This document shows positions 1 through 8,746 of a stretch of 64,000 bases of DNA, piece by piece. The notes beneath the pieces were generated by a model. The model was not told where the DNA came from, searched no databases, and worked only from the letters and a program-made list of their open reading frames with translations. The stretch spans positions 1-64,000 of the forward strand of contig NZ_SLWL01000006.1 in the NCBI RefSeq assembly GCF_004342915.1. Reading direction: 5' to 3'. This DNA is from Camelimonas lactis (lineage in GTDB: Bacteria; Pseudomonadota; Alphaproteobacteria; Rhizobiales; Beijerinckiaceae). The position numbers were made by a program, and so were the translations under genes. How positions within the stretch are numbered: the first letter of the stretch is position 1; each line of letters begins with the position of its first letter.

Positions 1-91
1 TTGCCCACGATGCCGTGGAAATGCTGCCCATGATCGCGTGGAACGCGCGCCCATCATCCGGTGGAATCAGTGCCCACCATCCCGTGGAACA
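1..91. mobile_element. end of a probable IS21-family insertion sequence, cut by the window edge
   Basis: Four copies of a 19-bp core (consensus TGCCCAnnATCnCGTGGAA) start at 2, 25, 48 and 71. The period is exactly 23 bp and the 4-bp spacers vary. The array stops at GTGGAACA (84-91), and the next base begins sequence that encodes RlmJ. Read outward-in on the minus strand, the element would start TGTTCCAC. IS21-family elements typically end in TG...CA and carry several repeated transposase-binding sites at each end, so this is most simply one end of such an element inserted in rlmJ. No transposase (istA/istB) lies inside the window, so the family call is inference. A plain 23-bp minisatellite is the alternative. 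Confidence 0.6.
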
Positions 92-849
92 CGCAGCCCT
101 ACTTCGTGCTGGACACCCATGGCGGCATAGGCCTCTATGATCTGGGCGCCGACGAGGCGACGCGCACCGGAGAATCGCTGCGTGGCGTCGGGCTGATGGA
201 GGCGCCTTTCAACGACGCGGTCGAAGCCCTGCTGGCGCCATGGCGCGCGGCGCTGGCGCAGACAAGGCGCCGGCACGGGCCAGACGCCCTGCCCGGCTCG
301 CCGCTGATTGTCGGCGAAATGCTGCGTCCCGGCGACCGGGCGCTGGCGATCGAGCTGCATCCGGCGGATTATGCGTTGCTGAAGGCGGCGCTGGAGCCGG
401 TTCCCGGCGTCCGCGCCCTGCACCTCGACGGCTGGACCGCCCTCAACGCCAATATCCCGCCGAAAGAGCGGCGCGGCCTGGTTCTGATCGACCCACCTTA
501 CGAGAAGCCTGGCGAACTGCTGTTCGCGGTCGACCAGCTGGCGCGCGCGCTGCGCAAATGGTCCACGGGGATCATGGCGCTATGGTATCCGGTCAAGGAT
601 CCCCGGGCCGTGGACGACGCCGCCGCGCGCCTGCGGGCAAGCGGATTGCGCAAGCTGTTGCGGCTCGAACTGTATATCGACAGGCACGGGCCGCCCGACC
701 GGCTGAATGGCAGCGGGCTGATTATCGCCAATCCGCCTTGGCTGCTCCACGACGAAGCCCGGACCCTGTTGCCGGCGCTGGCGGAGCGGCTCGCGCCGGA
801 TGGGCGGGGCGGCGCCGTTTGCACGTGGATCGCCGGCGAAAACGACTGA
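92..849 (+). pseudogene. rlmJ: rlmJ, 23S rRNA (adenine2030-N6)-methyltransferase, 5'-truncated by an insertion
   Basis: The surviving reading frame carries the RlmJ core: VLDTHGGIGLYDL (SAM-binding motif), ERTGE-like ATRTGESL, PGSPLI, ELHPADY and the catalytic N6-adenine motif DPPY (490-501), then ALWYP and NPPW near the end. RlmJ methylates A2030 of 23S rRNA. Full-length members are about 280 aa and begin with a YRHxxHAGNxADVxKH segment that helps bind substrate. About 37 N-terminal residues are missing here. The frame can be read back to a GTG at 61, but codons 61-91 belong to the terminal repeats, and an in-frame TGA at 31-33 blocks anything further upstream. The protein is therefore probably inactive unless the 5' part lies across the insertion. 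Confidence 0.8.
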
Positions 850-1010
850 ACCTCCTCCCTGTGGGCGAAAGCTTGCCGCCTGGTTGACCACCTTCGCCAG
901 CAGAATCGCGCCGGGTGGGACCATCTTCCCATCGCGTCGCGCCCTGACGTAGGCTGACCCTGAGCCCTTGCCGCGATCGCCGGATCGCCGCCAGCCCAGG
1001 ACAGGTCACC

Positions 1011-1628
1011 ATGCTGCTGCGCACATCGCCGTTTTCACCCTTTGTCAGAATGGCGTTGATCGCCATAGACGTGCTCGGTCTGACCGATCGCGTCGGCGCG
1101 CAACCCGCCACGGTCATGCCTCCCGACCCGGAGCTGGCGCGGCAGAACCCGCTCGGCAAAATTCCGGTGCTGGTGCTGGATGATGGTCGCACGCTGTACG
1201 ATTCACGGGTCATCATCGATTACCTCGATCATGCCGCCGGCGGCGGCCTGATCATACCGGCAGGGGCGGCGCGTTATGAGGCGCTGCGCGTGCAGGCGCT
1301 GGCCATCGGCATGATCGAGGCCGCCGTGCTTCAGGTATATGAGGCGCGCTACCGGCCGGAGGAGCGTCGCCATCAGCCCTGGGTCGACGCCCAGGCGGCC
1401 AAGGTAGCGGCCGGTCTGGCGGCGTTTGAGGAAACGCCGCCGCCCTGCCCTGGCGCGTCCTGCCACGGCCGGCCCGATGTGGGGCAGATCGCCCTCGCAT
1501 GCGCGCTCGGGTATCTCGACCTGCGCTTTGATGGCGCCTGGCGCCAATCTCACCCGCGACTGGTCAGCTGGCTCGCCGCCTTTGACAAGGCCGTTCCGGC
1601 TTTTGAAGCGACGCGTCCGGCGACCTGA
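1011..1628 (+). CDS. glutathione S-transferase family protein
   Basis: 205 aa, the normal size of a cytosolic GST. The N-terminal thioredoxin-like domain shows the LRTSPFSPFVRM start, which carries the usual Ser/Cys-proximal region. The cis-proline segment NPLGKIPVL (from residue 46) and the glutathione-binding LYDSRVIIDYLD (about 63-74) follow. The all-alpha C-terminal domain runs from about 85 to the end. GSTs conjugate or reduce electrophiles with glutathione in the cytoplasm; the substrate cannot be told from sequence. It stands alone between the rlmJ remnant and the convergent outer-membrane gene. The start is ATG, with no in-frame alternative nearby. Confidence 0.85.
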   Translation: MLLRTSPFSPFVRMALIAIDVLGLTDRVGAQPATVMPPDPELARQNPLGKIPVLVLDDGRTLYDSRVIIDYLDHAAGGGLIIPAGAARYEALRVQALAIGMIEAAVLQVYEARYRPEERRHQPWVDAQAAKVAAGLAAFEETPPPCPGASCHGRPDVGQIALACALGYLDLRFDGAWRQSHPRLVSWLAAFDKAVPAFEATRPAT

Positions 1629-1812
1629 CCACCAATCCCGCGCCATCGCCTGTCGCCGCCGCTCCGCGTCAGGCAGCGGCGGGGCCATGCGCGGCTGACA
1701 GGCTTGCGTGGCCGGGCGATCTTCCCGGGCGCGATCTTCCCGTAACGCCACCGGACCGGGTTTCGCCGTCTGCCCGCGTGCATATGGCGGGCCACGCCGG
1801 GCGCGAAACACG

Positions 1813-1841
1813 AAAAAGCCCGGCAGCAAAGCTGCCGGGCT
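1813..1841 (-). terminator. rho-independent terminator of the outer-membrane protein gene
   Basis: Perfect 11-bp stem (1817-1827 with 1831-1841) around a 3-nt loop. On the minus strand it is followed by TTTTT. It sits 30 bp after the stop of the minus-strand gene. Confidence 0.9.
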
Positions 1842-1870
1842 CCAGATAAAGCGGGGAAATCCCCGAATTA

Positions 1871-2605
1871 TCAGAACTTGTAGTTCAGGCCGACGCGCAC
1901 AACGCCGAACTCGTTGCGCTTGTTGCTGCCGCCGACGTAGCCGTAGGCGTCGTCCAGCCAGTAGTTGTTCTTGTTCTTCTCGAGCGAAACGTACAGACCT
2001 TCGACCTTGGCGGTCAGGTTGTCGGTGAACGCGTACTCGAGACCACCGCCGAGCACCCAGCCGACCTTCGTGTCGCTGTTGTTGCCGCGATAGTACCAGT
2101 CGTTGTAGCCGTAGTAGCCACGGTCGCTGCCGCCGCCGCCGTAAGCGAAACCGCCGGTCACGTAGATCAGGGCGCGGTCGATGGCGACGCCAGCGCGGGC
2201 GCGGACGGTGCCGAACCAGTCAATGCCGCTGCTGCTGTAGCCCCAGTAGCCCTTCTGCTTCAGGTCGGCGTACTGGATGTCGGCTTCAGCGCCGATCACG
2301 AACTGACCGATCTGGTAGTTGTAGCCGATCTGGCCACCACCGGTGAAGCCGCCGTCGTTCGACGAAGAACCATAGCCGTAGTAGGCGTAGTCATACGGGG
2401 TGTAGCCGTAGTAGTTCTTGTTGTCGTTGACGTTCCAGGCGTAACCAGCGTTCACGCCGACGTAGAAGCCGGTCCAGGTGAACACGGGAGCAACGACCAC
2501 CGGAGCAACCGGAGCGTACTTACGCGAAGGCAGGTCAGCAGCGAAAGCGGAACCAGCGGCCAGCATGGTAGCGGCGGCAACGCCCGCAAGAAGAATCTTT
2601 TTCAT
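1871..2605 (-). CDS. outer-membrane beta-barrel protein, Omp25/Omp31 (porin-like) family
   Basis: 244 aa. A Sec signal peptide ends at about residue 22 (AFA/ADLPSRK) and is followed by a short Pro/Val-rich linker. The sequence then has alternating aromatic/small-residue beta strands typical of the 8-stranded Omp25/Omp31-type barrels of alphaproteobacteria, for example FTWTGFYVGVNAGYAW and GGGLEYAFTDNLTAKVEGLY. It ends in a C-terminal Phe (LNYKF), as expected for BAM-dependent insertion. Loops are unusually rich in Tyr, Gly, Asn and Asp. I chose the ATG at 2605 rather than the GTG at 2608, because the GGAG ribosome site is 6 nt from the ATG but only 3 nt from the GTG. Probable structural or surface protein; a transport role is not established. 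Confidence 0.85.
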   Translation of the reverse strand: MKKILLAGVAAATMLAAGSAFAADLPSRKYAPVAPVVVAPVFTWTGFYVGVNAGYAWNVNDNKNYYGYTPYDYAYYGYGSSSNDGGFTGGGQIGYNYQIGQFVIGAEADIQYADLKQKGYWGYSSSGIDWFGTVRARAGVAIDRALIYVTGGFAYGGGGSDRGYYGYNDWYYRGNNSDTKVGWVLGGGLEYAFTDNLTAKVEGLYVSLEKNKNNYWLDDAYGYVGGSNKRNEFGVVRVGLNYKF

Positions 2606-3212
2606 CACTCACTCCGTTCTTTGCTTGCGATGGAGAGGCTCACGCCGCTCACCGCGAGTTATAGGCTCCTACACCGATCGGCGCCCCGCTGTCTGTAGCA
2701 CTCCCGCAACAGCACCAACCGGTATTGAGGCAAGATTGTGAACGCTACGTCTTCACCACGGAAAGCGCTTGCGCCCATATGCCCGAGGATACGTGCTTTT
2801 GCGTCTGGTTGCCGACGCCCTCATATCGCCATCACCATGGAGATATGAGGACGTCGCTGGCTTCAACCTGAACAAACGCGCCGTAATCCGCCGCCTGTGG
2901 CAACAGTCATACTCAAATTGCGGCTGAAGTGGAGCGAAACGTGACGTATTGGCTAAAGAGGTATTAATTGACCATATTATACATATATTCCAACGGGTTA
3001 AGGAACTTTTCGACGCCCGGGAGGCGGTCATGTCCGCCGCTGCGGCCGCCACATTTGGCCGGGCGCCAGGCGTGGGCGACTTTTCTGCAACACTCCTCCA
3101 CCACACCCGGCGCCCGCCGGGGAGACGCGGACCACCGGGACAGGGCGAGCCGGCGCTTGCAGGGGTCGCCGGGCCCGTGGCACTAGCTGCGGGACCGCCT
3201 GGCAGGATAATG
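2606..3212. other. intergenic region between divergent omp and glycosyltransferase genes
   Basis: The 600 bp should hold the promoters of the minus-strand outer-membrane gene and the plus-strand glycosyltransferase. An AT-rich stretch at about 2945-2990 interrupts otherwise GC-rich sequence and is the best promoter candidate for the latter. The glycosyltransferase frame stays open upstream to 2949, but that part has low-complexity composition and no family similarity. I see no convincing gene here. Confidence 0.5.
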
Positions 3213-4010
3213 ATGACGCTGGATCAAAATCACTTTTCCGTGTTTGTGATCGCCCTGAATGAGGCAGACCGCATCGGGGCCACGCTGGACGCAGCCCGCA
3301 AGGTCACGGACGACCTGATCGTCATCGATTCGGGCTCGACCGACGGCACCCAGGACGTGGCCCGCGCCCACGGCGCGCGGGTGATTCACCACGACTGGCC
3401 AGGCTATGGGCGGCAGAAGCGGTTCGGCGAGGACCAGTGCCGGCATGACTGGGTGTTGAACCTGGATGCGGACGAGGTCATGCCGGATGCGCTCATCGGC
3501 GAGATCAAGGGTCTGTTCGCCGGCGGCAAGCCGCCCTTCGACGCTTACCGCATCCCCATCGCCGAGATGTTTCCTGGCGAGAAGGCGCCGCACCCGCTGG
3601 GCTTCTCCCTGGCGCCCGTGCGGCTGTACCGGCGCAGCGTCGGGCGTTATTCGCCCTCCCCGGTGCATGACCGGGTGGCGTTGCCGGCAGGGACCGCCAC
3701 CGGAAAACTGCGCGGCGTCATCCACCATTACTCGGTGCGTTCGATCGGCGACCAGGTCGCCAAGCTCAACCGCTACACCGACATGCAGGCGGCTGATCTG
3801 GACGCGCGCGGCGCCCATGTGTCGACGTGGCGGTTGCTGGCGGAGTTTCCAGCCAATTTCATCAAGGCCTACATTGGCCGGCGCCACGCCCTGCGCGGCG
3901 TCTATGGCTTCATGACCGCGATGAATTTTGCATTCTACCGCTATCTGCGGGTAGCGAAGCATGTGGAGCGGCGCCTGGCGGACAAGGCGCGCAGGGAGGG
4001 CAGGCTTTGA
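3213..4010 (+). CDS. family 2 glycosyltransferase, WaaE/KdtX-like
   Basis: 265 aa. GT-A fold signatures of lipopolysaccharide-core-type GT2 enzymes: FVIALNEADRIGATL at the N-terminus, DSGSTDGT at 39-46, a DWPGYGRQK segment, and the metal/nucleotide-sugar-binding NLDADE at 83-88. HDRVALP and HHYSVRS follow in the acceptor half. This arrangement matches WaaE/KdtX beta-1,4-glucosyltransferases acting at the inner face of the membrane; the exact sugar is not determinable. AGGA at 3204-3207 lies 5 nt before the chosen ATG (3213). An adjacent ATG at 3210 and an open frame back to 2949 are less likely. The downstream reductase overlaps or abuts its stop codon. Confidence 0.8.
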   Translation: MTLDQNHFSVFVIALNEADRIGATLDAARKVTDDLIVIDSGSTDGTQDVARAHGARVIHHDWPGYGRQKRFGEDQCRHDWVLNLDADEVMPDALIGEIKGLFAGGKPPFDAYRIPIAEMFPGEKAPHPLGFSLAPVRLYRRSVGRYSPSPVHDRVALPAGTATGKLRGVIHHYSVRSIGDQVAKLNRYTDMQAADLDARGAHVSTWRLLAEFPANFIKAYIGRRHALRGVYGFMTAMNFAFYRYLRVAKHVERRLADKARREGRL

Positions 4011-4012
4011 CG

Positions 4013-4771
4013 GTGCAACTCGCGAAAACCGCGCTTGTGACCGGCGGCGCCAAGCGCATTGGAGCCGCAATTTCCATGACGCTGGCGCGCGAGGGCTATG
4101 CGGTCGCCATCCATTGCAACCGGTCCGGGCAGGAGGCGGAGGACCTGGCCGCCCATATCCGCGCGGGCGGCGGCAGGGCCGTGGTGGTGCGGGCGGACCT
4201 GGAAAACGCGGTGGACACCGGGCGGCTGGTCAATGAAACGGTGGCGACCATCGGGCCGCTGACGCTGTTGGTCAACAGCGCCTCCCTGTTCGAGGCGGAC
4301 GACATCCACCAGCTCGACATCGCCCTGTGGGAGCGGCAGTTCGCCGTCAATCTGCGGGCGCCGGCGATTTTGGCCAGCGCCTTCGCCCAGGCCCTGCCCG
4401 CCGGCGGCCAGGGCGCGATCATCAACATTCTTGACCAGCGCGTCTGGAAGCCGACGCCGCGCAACTTCTCCTACACCCTGACCAAATCAGCGCTTTACAC
4501 GGCGACGCGCACCATGGCCCAGGCCCTCGCGCCGGCAATCCGCGTCAACGCCGTGGGGCCTGGCCCGATCCTGGCAAGTGAACGGCAATCGGCGGACGAT
4601 TTCGCCAGCCAGATCGCCGCCCTGCCGCTGGCCCGCCAGATCAGCCCGGATGAAATCGCCGACGCCGTGCTGTGGCTGGCGCAGGCCAGAAGCGTCACCG
4701 GGCAGATGATCGCCGTGGACGGCGGCCAGCATCTGGCCTGGCGCACCCCCGACGCGCTGGTGAGCGAATAA
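4013..4771 (+). CDS. SDR family oxidoreductase, FolM / pteridine reductase-like
   Basis: 252 aa short-chain dehydrogenase. TGGAKRIG at 10-17 binds the cofactor; the Arg after the glycines is the NADPH-preferring pattern of PTR1/FolM. NSAS at 88-91 replaces the usual NNAG, also as in PTR1/FolM. Y154xxxK158 is the catalytic pair, and AVGPGPI and VDGGQHL close the fold. Probable role: reduction of dihydromonapterin or dihydrofolate-type pterins, by analogy. Start is uncertain: GTG 4013 has AGG 8 nt upstream, while TTG 4007 would overlap the glycosyltransferase stop. Either way it is translationally coupled to that gene. Confidence 0.8.
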   Translation: MQLAKTALVTGGAKRIGAAISMTLAREGYAVAIHCNRSGQEAEDLAAHIRAGGGRAVVVRADLENAVDTGRLVNETVATIGPLTLLVNSASLFEADDIHQLDIALWERQFAVNLRAPAILASAFAQALPAGGQGAIINILDQRVWKPTPRNFSYTLTKSALYTATRTMAQALAPAIRVNAVGPGPILASERQSADDFASQIAALPLARQISPDEIADAVLWLAQARSVTGQMIAVDGGQHLAWRTPDALVSE

Positions 4772-4789
4772 GACGCGCGGCAAACCCGC

Positions 4790-5617
4790 TCACACCAGGG
4801 CGATCGCCGAAATCAGGCGCCCATAGTCGGGTTCGCTCCGGTGAGTGGCGCGGCGGTAGCTGAAAAAGCGCGCCTCGTCGCCATAGGTGCACAGGCCCAG
4901 ATCGTGAAAAGCGCCAACGCCGGCCCGCGCCAGGCGCGCCCCAATATAGGCCGGCAGGTCAAACATGGCGTGGCCGTCACGGGCCGATGGCGCGAAGAAA
5001 CGGGCGTTGCCCGCGTCGCGCGCGGTGAAATTGCCGACGAACTCCGGCCCCACCTCATAAGCCGCCTGGCTGATGGTCGGCCCCAGCACGGCGGTGACGC
5101 GGGCGCGCTCGGCCCCAAGCGCCTCCATGGCCTCAAGCGTCGCTTCAAGCACGCCGGAAAAGGCGCCTTTCCACCCGGCGTGGGCGGCGCCGACGACCCG
5201 GTTGTGGGTATCGGCGAACAGCACCGGGCCGCAATCGGCGGTGGCGATGGCCAGTCCCAGGCCCGGCGTCGCGGTGACCATGGCGTCAGCGCGCGGGCGC
5301 TGGTCCGCCGCGGCCGGCCACGGCGCCGTCGCCGTCACCACATCGGCGGAATGAATCTGGTACAGGGCAAGCAGGTTTTGCGGCGCGACGCCCAGATCCC
5401 CGGCCATGCGACCGCGATTCTCCGCGACGGCGCCCGGGCTGTCGGCAGAGCCGAGGCCGCCGTTGAGGGAGGCGTAAAGCCCCTGGGACAGCCCGCCCTG
5501 CCGGGTGAAGAAAGCGTGGCGGACGCCAGCGGCGGCCGAGAGTTCCCCCGCCGTGATCTTCTCCGCGCGTTCCCGCGTTGTATCCTTGCCCGCGCGTTCC
5601 CGCGTTGTGATATTCAT
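4790..5617 (-). CDS. pgeF: peptidoglycan editing factor PgeF (YfiH / multicopper polyphenol oxidase fold)
   Basis: 275 aa. The three zinc/copper ligands of the family are present: H89 in QIHSADV, C129 in TADCGPVL and H146 in AAHAGWKG. HAFFTRQGG and SLNGG are present near the N-terminus, and FSYRR near the end. In E. coli, PgeF removes wrongly incorporated L-Ser-containing muropeptide precursors, and homologues act on purine nucleosides. The start ATG overlaps the MidA stop (ATGA), so it is the last gene of lgt–midA–pgeF. Oddity: residues 4-21 contain a near-perfect 9-residue duplication (TTRERAxKx twice) that family members normally lack. Confidence 0.9.
   Translation of the reverse strand: MNITTRERAGKDTTRERAEKITAGELSAAAGVRHAFFTRQGGLSQGLYASLNGGLGSADSPGAVAENRGRMAGDLGVAPQNLLALYQIHSADVVTATAPWPAAADQRPRADAMVTATPGLGLAIATADCGPVLFADTHNRVVGAAHAGWKGAFSGVLEATLEAMEALGAERARVTAVLGPTISQAAYEVGPEFVGNFTARDAGNARFFAPSARDGHAMFDLPAYIGARLARAGVGAFHDLGLCTYGDEARFFSYRRATHRSEPDYGRLISAIALV
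5564..5608. repeat. 27-bp in-frame direct repeat at the 5' end of pgeF
   Basis: The 18-bp word CGCGCGTTCCCGCGTTGT occurs at 5564-5581 and 5591-5608. The period is 27 bp, so the duplication keeps the pgeF frame and encodes a repeated TTRERA block. Confidence 0.85.
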
Positions 5618-6789
5618 GGCCGCCTCAGGGTTCGCACCAGGGATGTCTGGGGGATGTGGGGCGCCTCCCGGCGCGGCGCCAGCCCTGGCAGCGGGCCGAG
5701 TTGCGAGGCCGCCACCGCCATCACCTTGAACAGCGCCCCCATGCCGCCGGTCTCGCTGGAGGTGAGGCGACGCAGGCCGTCGTCTATGGCGCGGCGCTGC
5801 GGCTCCCGGGCGTTGCGCTTGAGGTGTTCGGCGCGGGAATTGGCGCCCAAGGCCCGCAGGAACGCGCCCTGCTCCACCGGTCCGTCCACCACCACGCCGC
5901 GCGACAGCGCCGCGCGCGCCAGCGCGCCAAAATCCACGTGGGCGGTGATATCCGCCTCGCCCGGCGTGGCCAGCGGATGCACGTACTGGTGACGGCGCAC
6001 CGCCTGGAGCGTGTCGCCAACGGCGCTGGCCGCATGGCCGTAATCGATGATGAGGGCGGCGCCGCCAAACCGCCGCAGCCGGTCGGCGAGGCCGGTCAGC
6101 AGATTGAGACCGGCGACGGCGATCTCCATCACCGCCCCCTCCTCGCCCGCCAGGGTCTCCAGCGCCGGCTCGGTTTCGGCGTCAAGCCCGAACGTCAGGC
6201 CGCCGTCGGGCGCCAGCCCCACCATGCGCTCGCGCCAACCGTCTGGCGCGCGTACGTACTGGCGCACCGGCAGGGCGTCGAAAAACTCGTTGGCGATGAG
6301 GATCATCGGCCCCTCGGGCACATCCTCGACGCGATCACGCCAGGCGACAGGGATCGACGACAGCTCGCCCTCGGCCGACAGCGCCTGACGCTGCAACTGG
6401 CGCAGCACCGGGCTGGTCTCGATCAGGTTCAGGCGCACCGCGTTACGGAACGACGGCGCCACGCGGGCGGCGCGCAGGGCGTCGGCCATCAGCGCGCCGC
6501 GCCCCGGCCCCAGCTCGACAAGGTTGATCTCGCGCGGGCTGCCCATCATGCGCCAGACCTCAGCCGCCCACAGGCCGATGAGCTCGCCGAAAATCTGCGA
6601 GATATCCGGGGCGGTGATGAAGTCGCCATCCGCGCCGAACGGGTTGCGGCTGATGTAATAGCCAAGCGTGGGATGTCCCAGGCACAGCTCCATGTAACGC
6701 TCGACGGGCATCGGCCCGCCAGCGACGATGGCGCGGACAATCTCGCGGCCCAGCGCCGTGCCGGGCGGGCCGTTGGGCCGGACCGTCAC
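5614..6789 (-). CDS. class I SAM-dependent methyltransferase, MidA/NDUFAF7 family
   Basis: 391 aa. GGPMPVERYMELCLGHPTLGYY and the DFITAPDISQIFGELIG segment at about 56-72 are hallmarks of the family. The SAM-binding VELGPGRG is at 91-98, and ANEFFDALPVRQ and IDYGH follow. The mitochondrial homologue NDUFAF7 methylates an arginine of complex I subunit NDUFS2 during assembly; the bacterial role is inferred by analogy. The GTG start at 6789 overlaps the lgt stop (GTGA), with GGGGA 7-8 nt upstream. An open frame extending to 6930 inside lgt is not the real N-terminus. Middle gene of the lgt–midA–pgeF operon. Confidence 0.85.
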   Translation of the reverse strand: MTVRPNGPPGTALGREIVRAIVAGGPMPVERYMELCLGHPTLGYYISRNPFGADGDFITAPDISQIFGELIGLWAAEVWRMMGSPREINLVELGPGRGALMADALRAARVAPSFRNAVRLNLIETSPVLRQLQRQALSAEGELSSIPVAWRDRVEDVPEGPMILIANEFFDALPVRQYVRAPDGWRERMVGLAPDGGLTFGLDAETEPALETLAGEEGAVMEIAVAGLNLLTGLADRLRRFGGAALIIDYGHAASAVGDTLQAVRRHQYVHPLATPGEADITAHVDFGALARAALSRGVVVDGPVEQGAFLRALGANSRAEHLKRNAREPQRRAIDDGLRRLTSSETGGMGALFKVMAVAASQLGPLPGLAPRREAPHIPQTSLVRTLRRP

Positions 6790-7724
6790 GCCTTCGTCCC
6801 CCCGGTCGTCGCCCCTCCGGCGCCGGCGCCCGGCCCCGCGCCATCCGCTTTGGCCGCGCCGCTGGGGCGGGTGCGGCCGGAGAGCGCCAGCCACAGCAGC
6901 AGGGCGCCGGCAAGGAGCACCGGAACGCACAGCAGCATGCCCATGGTCAGGCCGCCCTCCAGGAAACCGACGTTGCGACCGAGCAGGAAACCGAGTTGCG
7001 GATCGGGCTCGCGGAAGAATTCGCAGACGGTGCGGGCAATGGCGTAACCAATGGCGAACACGCCGCTAACGACGCCAGGACGGCGAAAGCCGGCGACGCG
7101 CACGGCGATGGAAACGGCGATGAACAGCAGCAGGCCCTCGCCAATCGCCTCATAAAGCTGGCTGGGATGGCGCGGCAACGGACCGCCATAGGGAAAAACC
7201 ATGGCCCACGGCACATCTGGCGCCGGCCGCCCCCACAATTCGCCGTTGATGAAATTGGCGATGCGGCCCAGGAACAGACCGATGGGCGCAACGGCGCCGG
7301 CCACGTCGCACATGGCGAGCGCCGAAAGCTTGCGCTGGCGCGCCAGCAGGCACACGCCCAGCAGGGCGCCGGCGAGGCCGCCATGGAACGACATGCCGCC
7401 CTTCCACACCGCGAAGATCGACAGCGGATCGGCGAGATATTCCTGGAAATTGTAGAACAGCACGTAGCCAAGACGACCGCCCAGCACCACGCCCAGGGCC
7501 ACGTAGACCAGCATGTCGTCGAGATCGGCGCGGGTTGGCCGGCGCACCTCGCCCCACAAGCCCGGCGCGGCGATCAGCCGGCGGGCGTAAAGCCAGCCGC
7601 CGACCAGGCCGACGATATAGGCGAGCGCATACCAGCGCACCGACAGCGGGCCAATGGAGAAGATCACCGGATCGATGACCGGAAACGGGATGGCCAGGAC
7701 AGGCATGGGCGGACCAGCACTCAC
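6786..7724 (-). CDS. lgt: prolipoprotein diacylglyceryl transferase
   Basis: 312 aa integral membrane enzyme that transfers diacylglycerol from phosphatidylglycerol to the lipobox cysteine of prolipoproteins, the first step of lipoprotein maturation. AIPFPVIDPVIFSIGP and RWYALAY start the family domain. HGGLAG at 114-119 holds the essential His, and the Lgt signature GRIANFINGELWGR is at 153-166. Seven hydrophobic segments are visible. The C-terminal 30 residues are a Gly/Ala-rich tail. GTG 7724 is the longest start; ATG 7706 (MPVLAIPFP) is equally plausible, and neither has a strong ribosome site. Divergent from ubiK, heads the lgt–midA–pgeF operon. Confidence 0.95.
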   Translation of the reverse strand: MSAGPPMPVLAIPFPVIDPVIFSIGPLSVRWYALAYIVGLVGGWLYARRLIAAPGLWGEVRRPTRADLDDMLVYVALGVVLGGRLGYVLFYNFQEYLADPLSIFAVWKGGMSFHGGLAGALLGVCLLARQRKLSALAMCDVAGAVAPIGLFLGRIANFINGELWGRPAPDVPWAMVFPYGGPLPRHPSQLYEAIGEGLLLFIAVSIAVRVAGFRRPGVVSGVFAIGYAIARTVCEFFREPDPQLGFLLGRNVGFLEGGLTMGMLLCVPVLLAGALLLWLALSGRTRPSGAAKADGAGPGAGAGGATTGGTKA

Positions 7725-7938
7725 GGATCAGGAAAACGGGACGGGAAAACAGGCGTTACGTCATCGCGGGAGGCGCGATCAACGGGCGCGCGACGTTCCC
7801 CGGCGCGACGCAACTGTGCCCGCGCGCGCCGTCAGGTCAAGCGTCCGCGCCCGTGGACGCGAGCAGCCGAGGTTGATGTGATCGCCGCCGCGCCCTATTT
7901 AACAGCCATGCGCGGCGTCCGCGCCGGAGTGCACATCC

Positions 7939-8235
7939 ATGTCGATTGGTTCTAACCGGCTGTTTGATGAACTGTCCCGCCTGGCGACCGACGCCATTGG
8001 CGCGGCGGAAGGCGTGCGTCGCGAGGCCGGCGCCGTGGCGCGCGGCCAGATCGATCGCCTGACCCAGACGCTTGACCTCGTATCGCGTGAGGAATTCGAG
8101 GCGGTCCGCGACATGGCCATCGCCGCCCGCGAGGAGAATGACCGGCTCGCCGCCCGCATCGCCGCGCTGGAGGCCCGGTTGGGCGAGGCGCGGCCCGTGT
8201 CCGCCGCCGGCGGGGCTGACGCTCCGACAGACTAA
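7939..8235 (+). CDS. ubiK: ubiquinone biosynthesis accessory factor UbiK (BMFP domain)
   Basis: 98 aa. An N-terminal amphipathic helix region (NRLFDELSRLATDA) is followed by a coiled coil (about 55-85, REEFEAVRDMAIAAREENDRL), the BMFP/YqiC architecture of UbiK. In E. coli UbiK binds UbiJ and lipids and supports aerobic ubiquinone synthesis. ATG 7939 has GGAG 9 nt upstream. It is transcribed away from lgt, an arrangement common in this group. Confidence 0.85.
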   Translation: MSIGSNRLFDELSRLATDAIGAAEGVRREAGAVARGQIDRLTQTLDLVSREEFEAVRDMAIAAREENDRLAARIAALEARLGEARPVSAAGGADAPTD

Positions 8236-8746
8236 GGCGGCCGATCGGGGCGCCGAAAGCCGCGATGCGCCAGTTCCGCGCCTGACGCACGGGCGCCCGA
8301 CGCCTCGCCGCGGGCAGATACTTCTGATTTTCAGGGTGATTTTTCGGAAAACGGGCCACGTTCGCCCCGCTGGAGCGCGCAGCAGCGGGCGGCGCCTGGC
8401 CTTGGCGATCGCTTGCTGGTCGCCATTGGTGTGGACAACTCGCTGGCTGGCCGGCGGCGCAGCCGGAAACCCGCTCTCCTTTGTGGACAGCCCTGGCCCG
8501 CAGGTTGTGAGGCGGACGGGAATCCCTGACTGTTTGCAGTATATTCGCGGGTGGTTCCTCGCGCGATATAGTGCAAAACACAGGTGATTCGTCTGGCGGC
8601 CCGTGGCCGGACGGCGCCTGTCCTGGCGAATACTCCGGCGCACCCGGCGTTTCACCGGTTGCCGGAGGGGTTTACGCGTCGCTGTGTTTGCGTGGGCGAT
8701 CGCCTGCGCGGGACACTCCCTGACCTCCAGGCCGAGGGCCCCCGGC
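8236..8746. other. 510-bp intergenic region upstream of the YbjN-like gene
   Basis: No reading frame here looks protein-coding. A short AT-richer segment around 8535-8580 could carry the promoter of the YbjN-like gene. Two words resembling weak DnaA boxes (TGTGGACA at about 8430 and 8480) are noted but are likely chance. Nothing else is recognised. Confidence 0.4.

Noticed and set aside
2-89. CRISPR-like array
   Set aside because: Spacers are only 4 bp and there are no cas genes; terminal transposase-binding repeats fit better.
2949-3212. 88-residue N-terminal extension of the glycosyltransferase
   Set aside because: No family similarity; a ribosome site and the GT2 start both point to ATG 3213.
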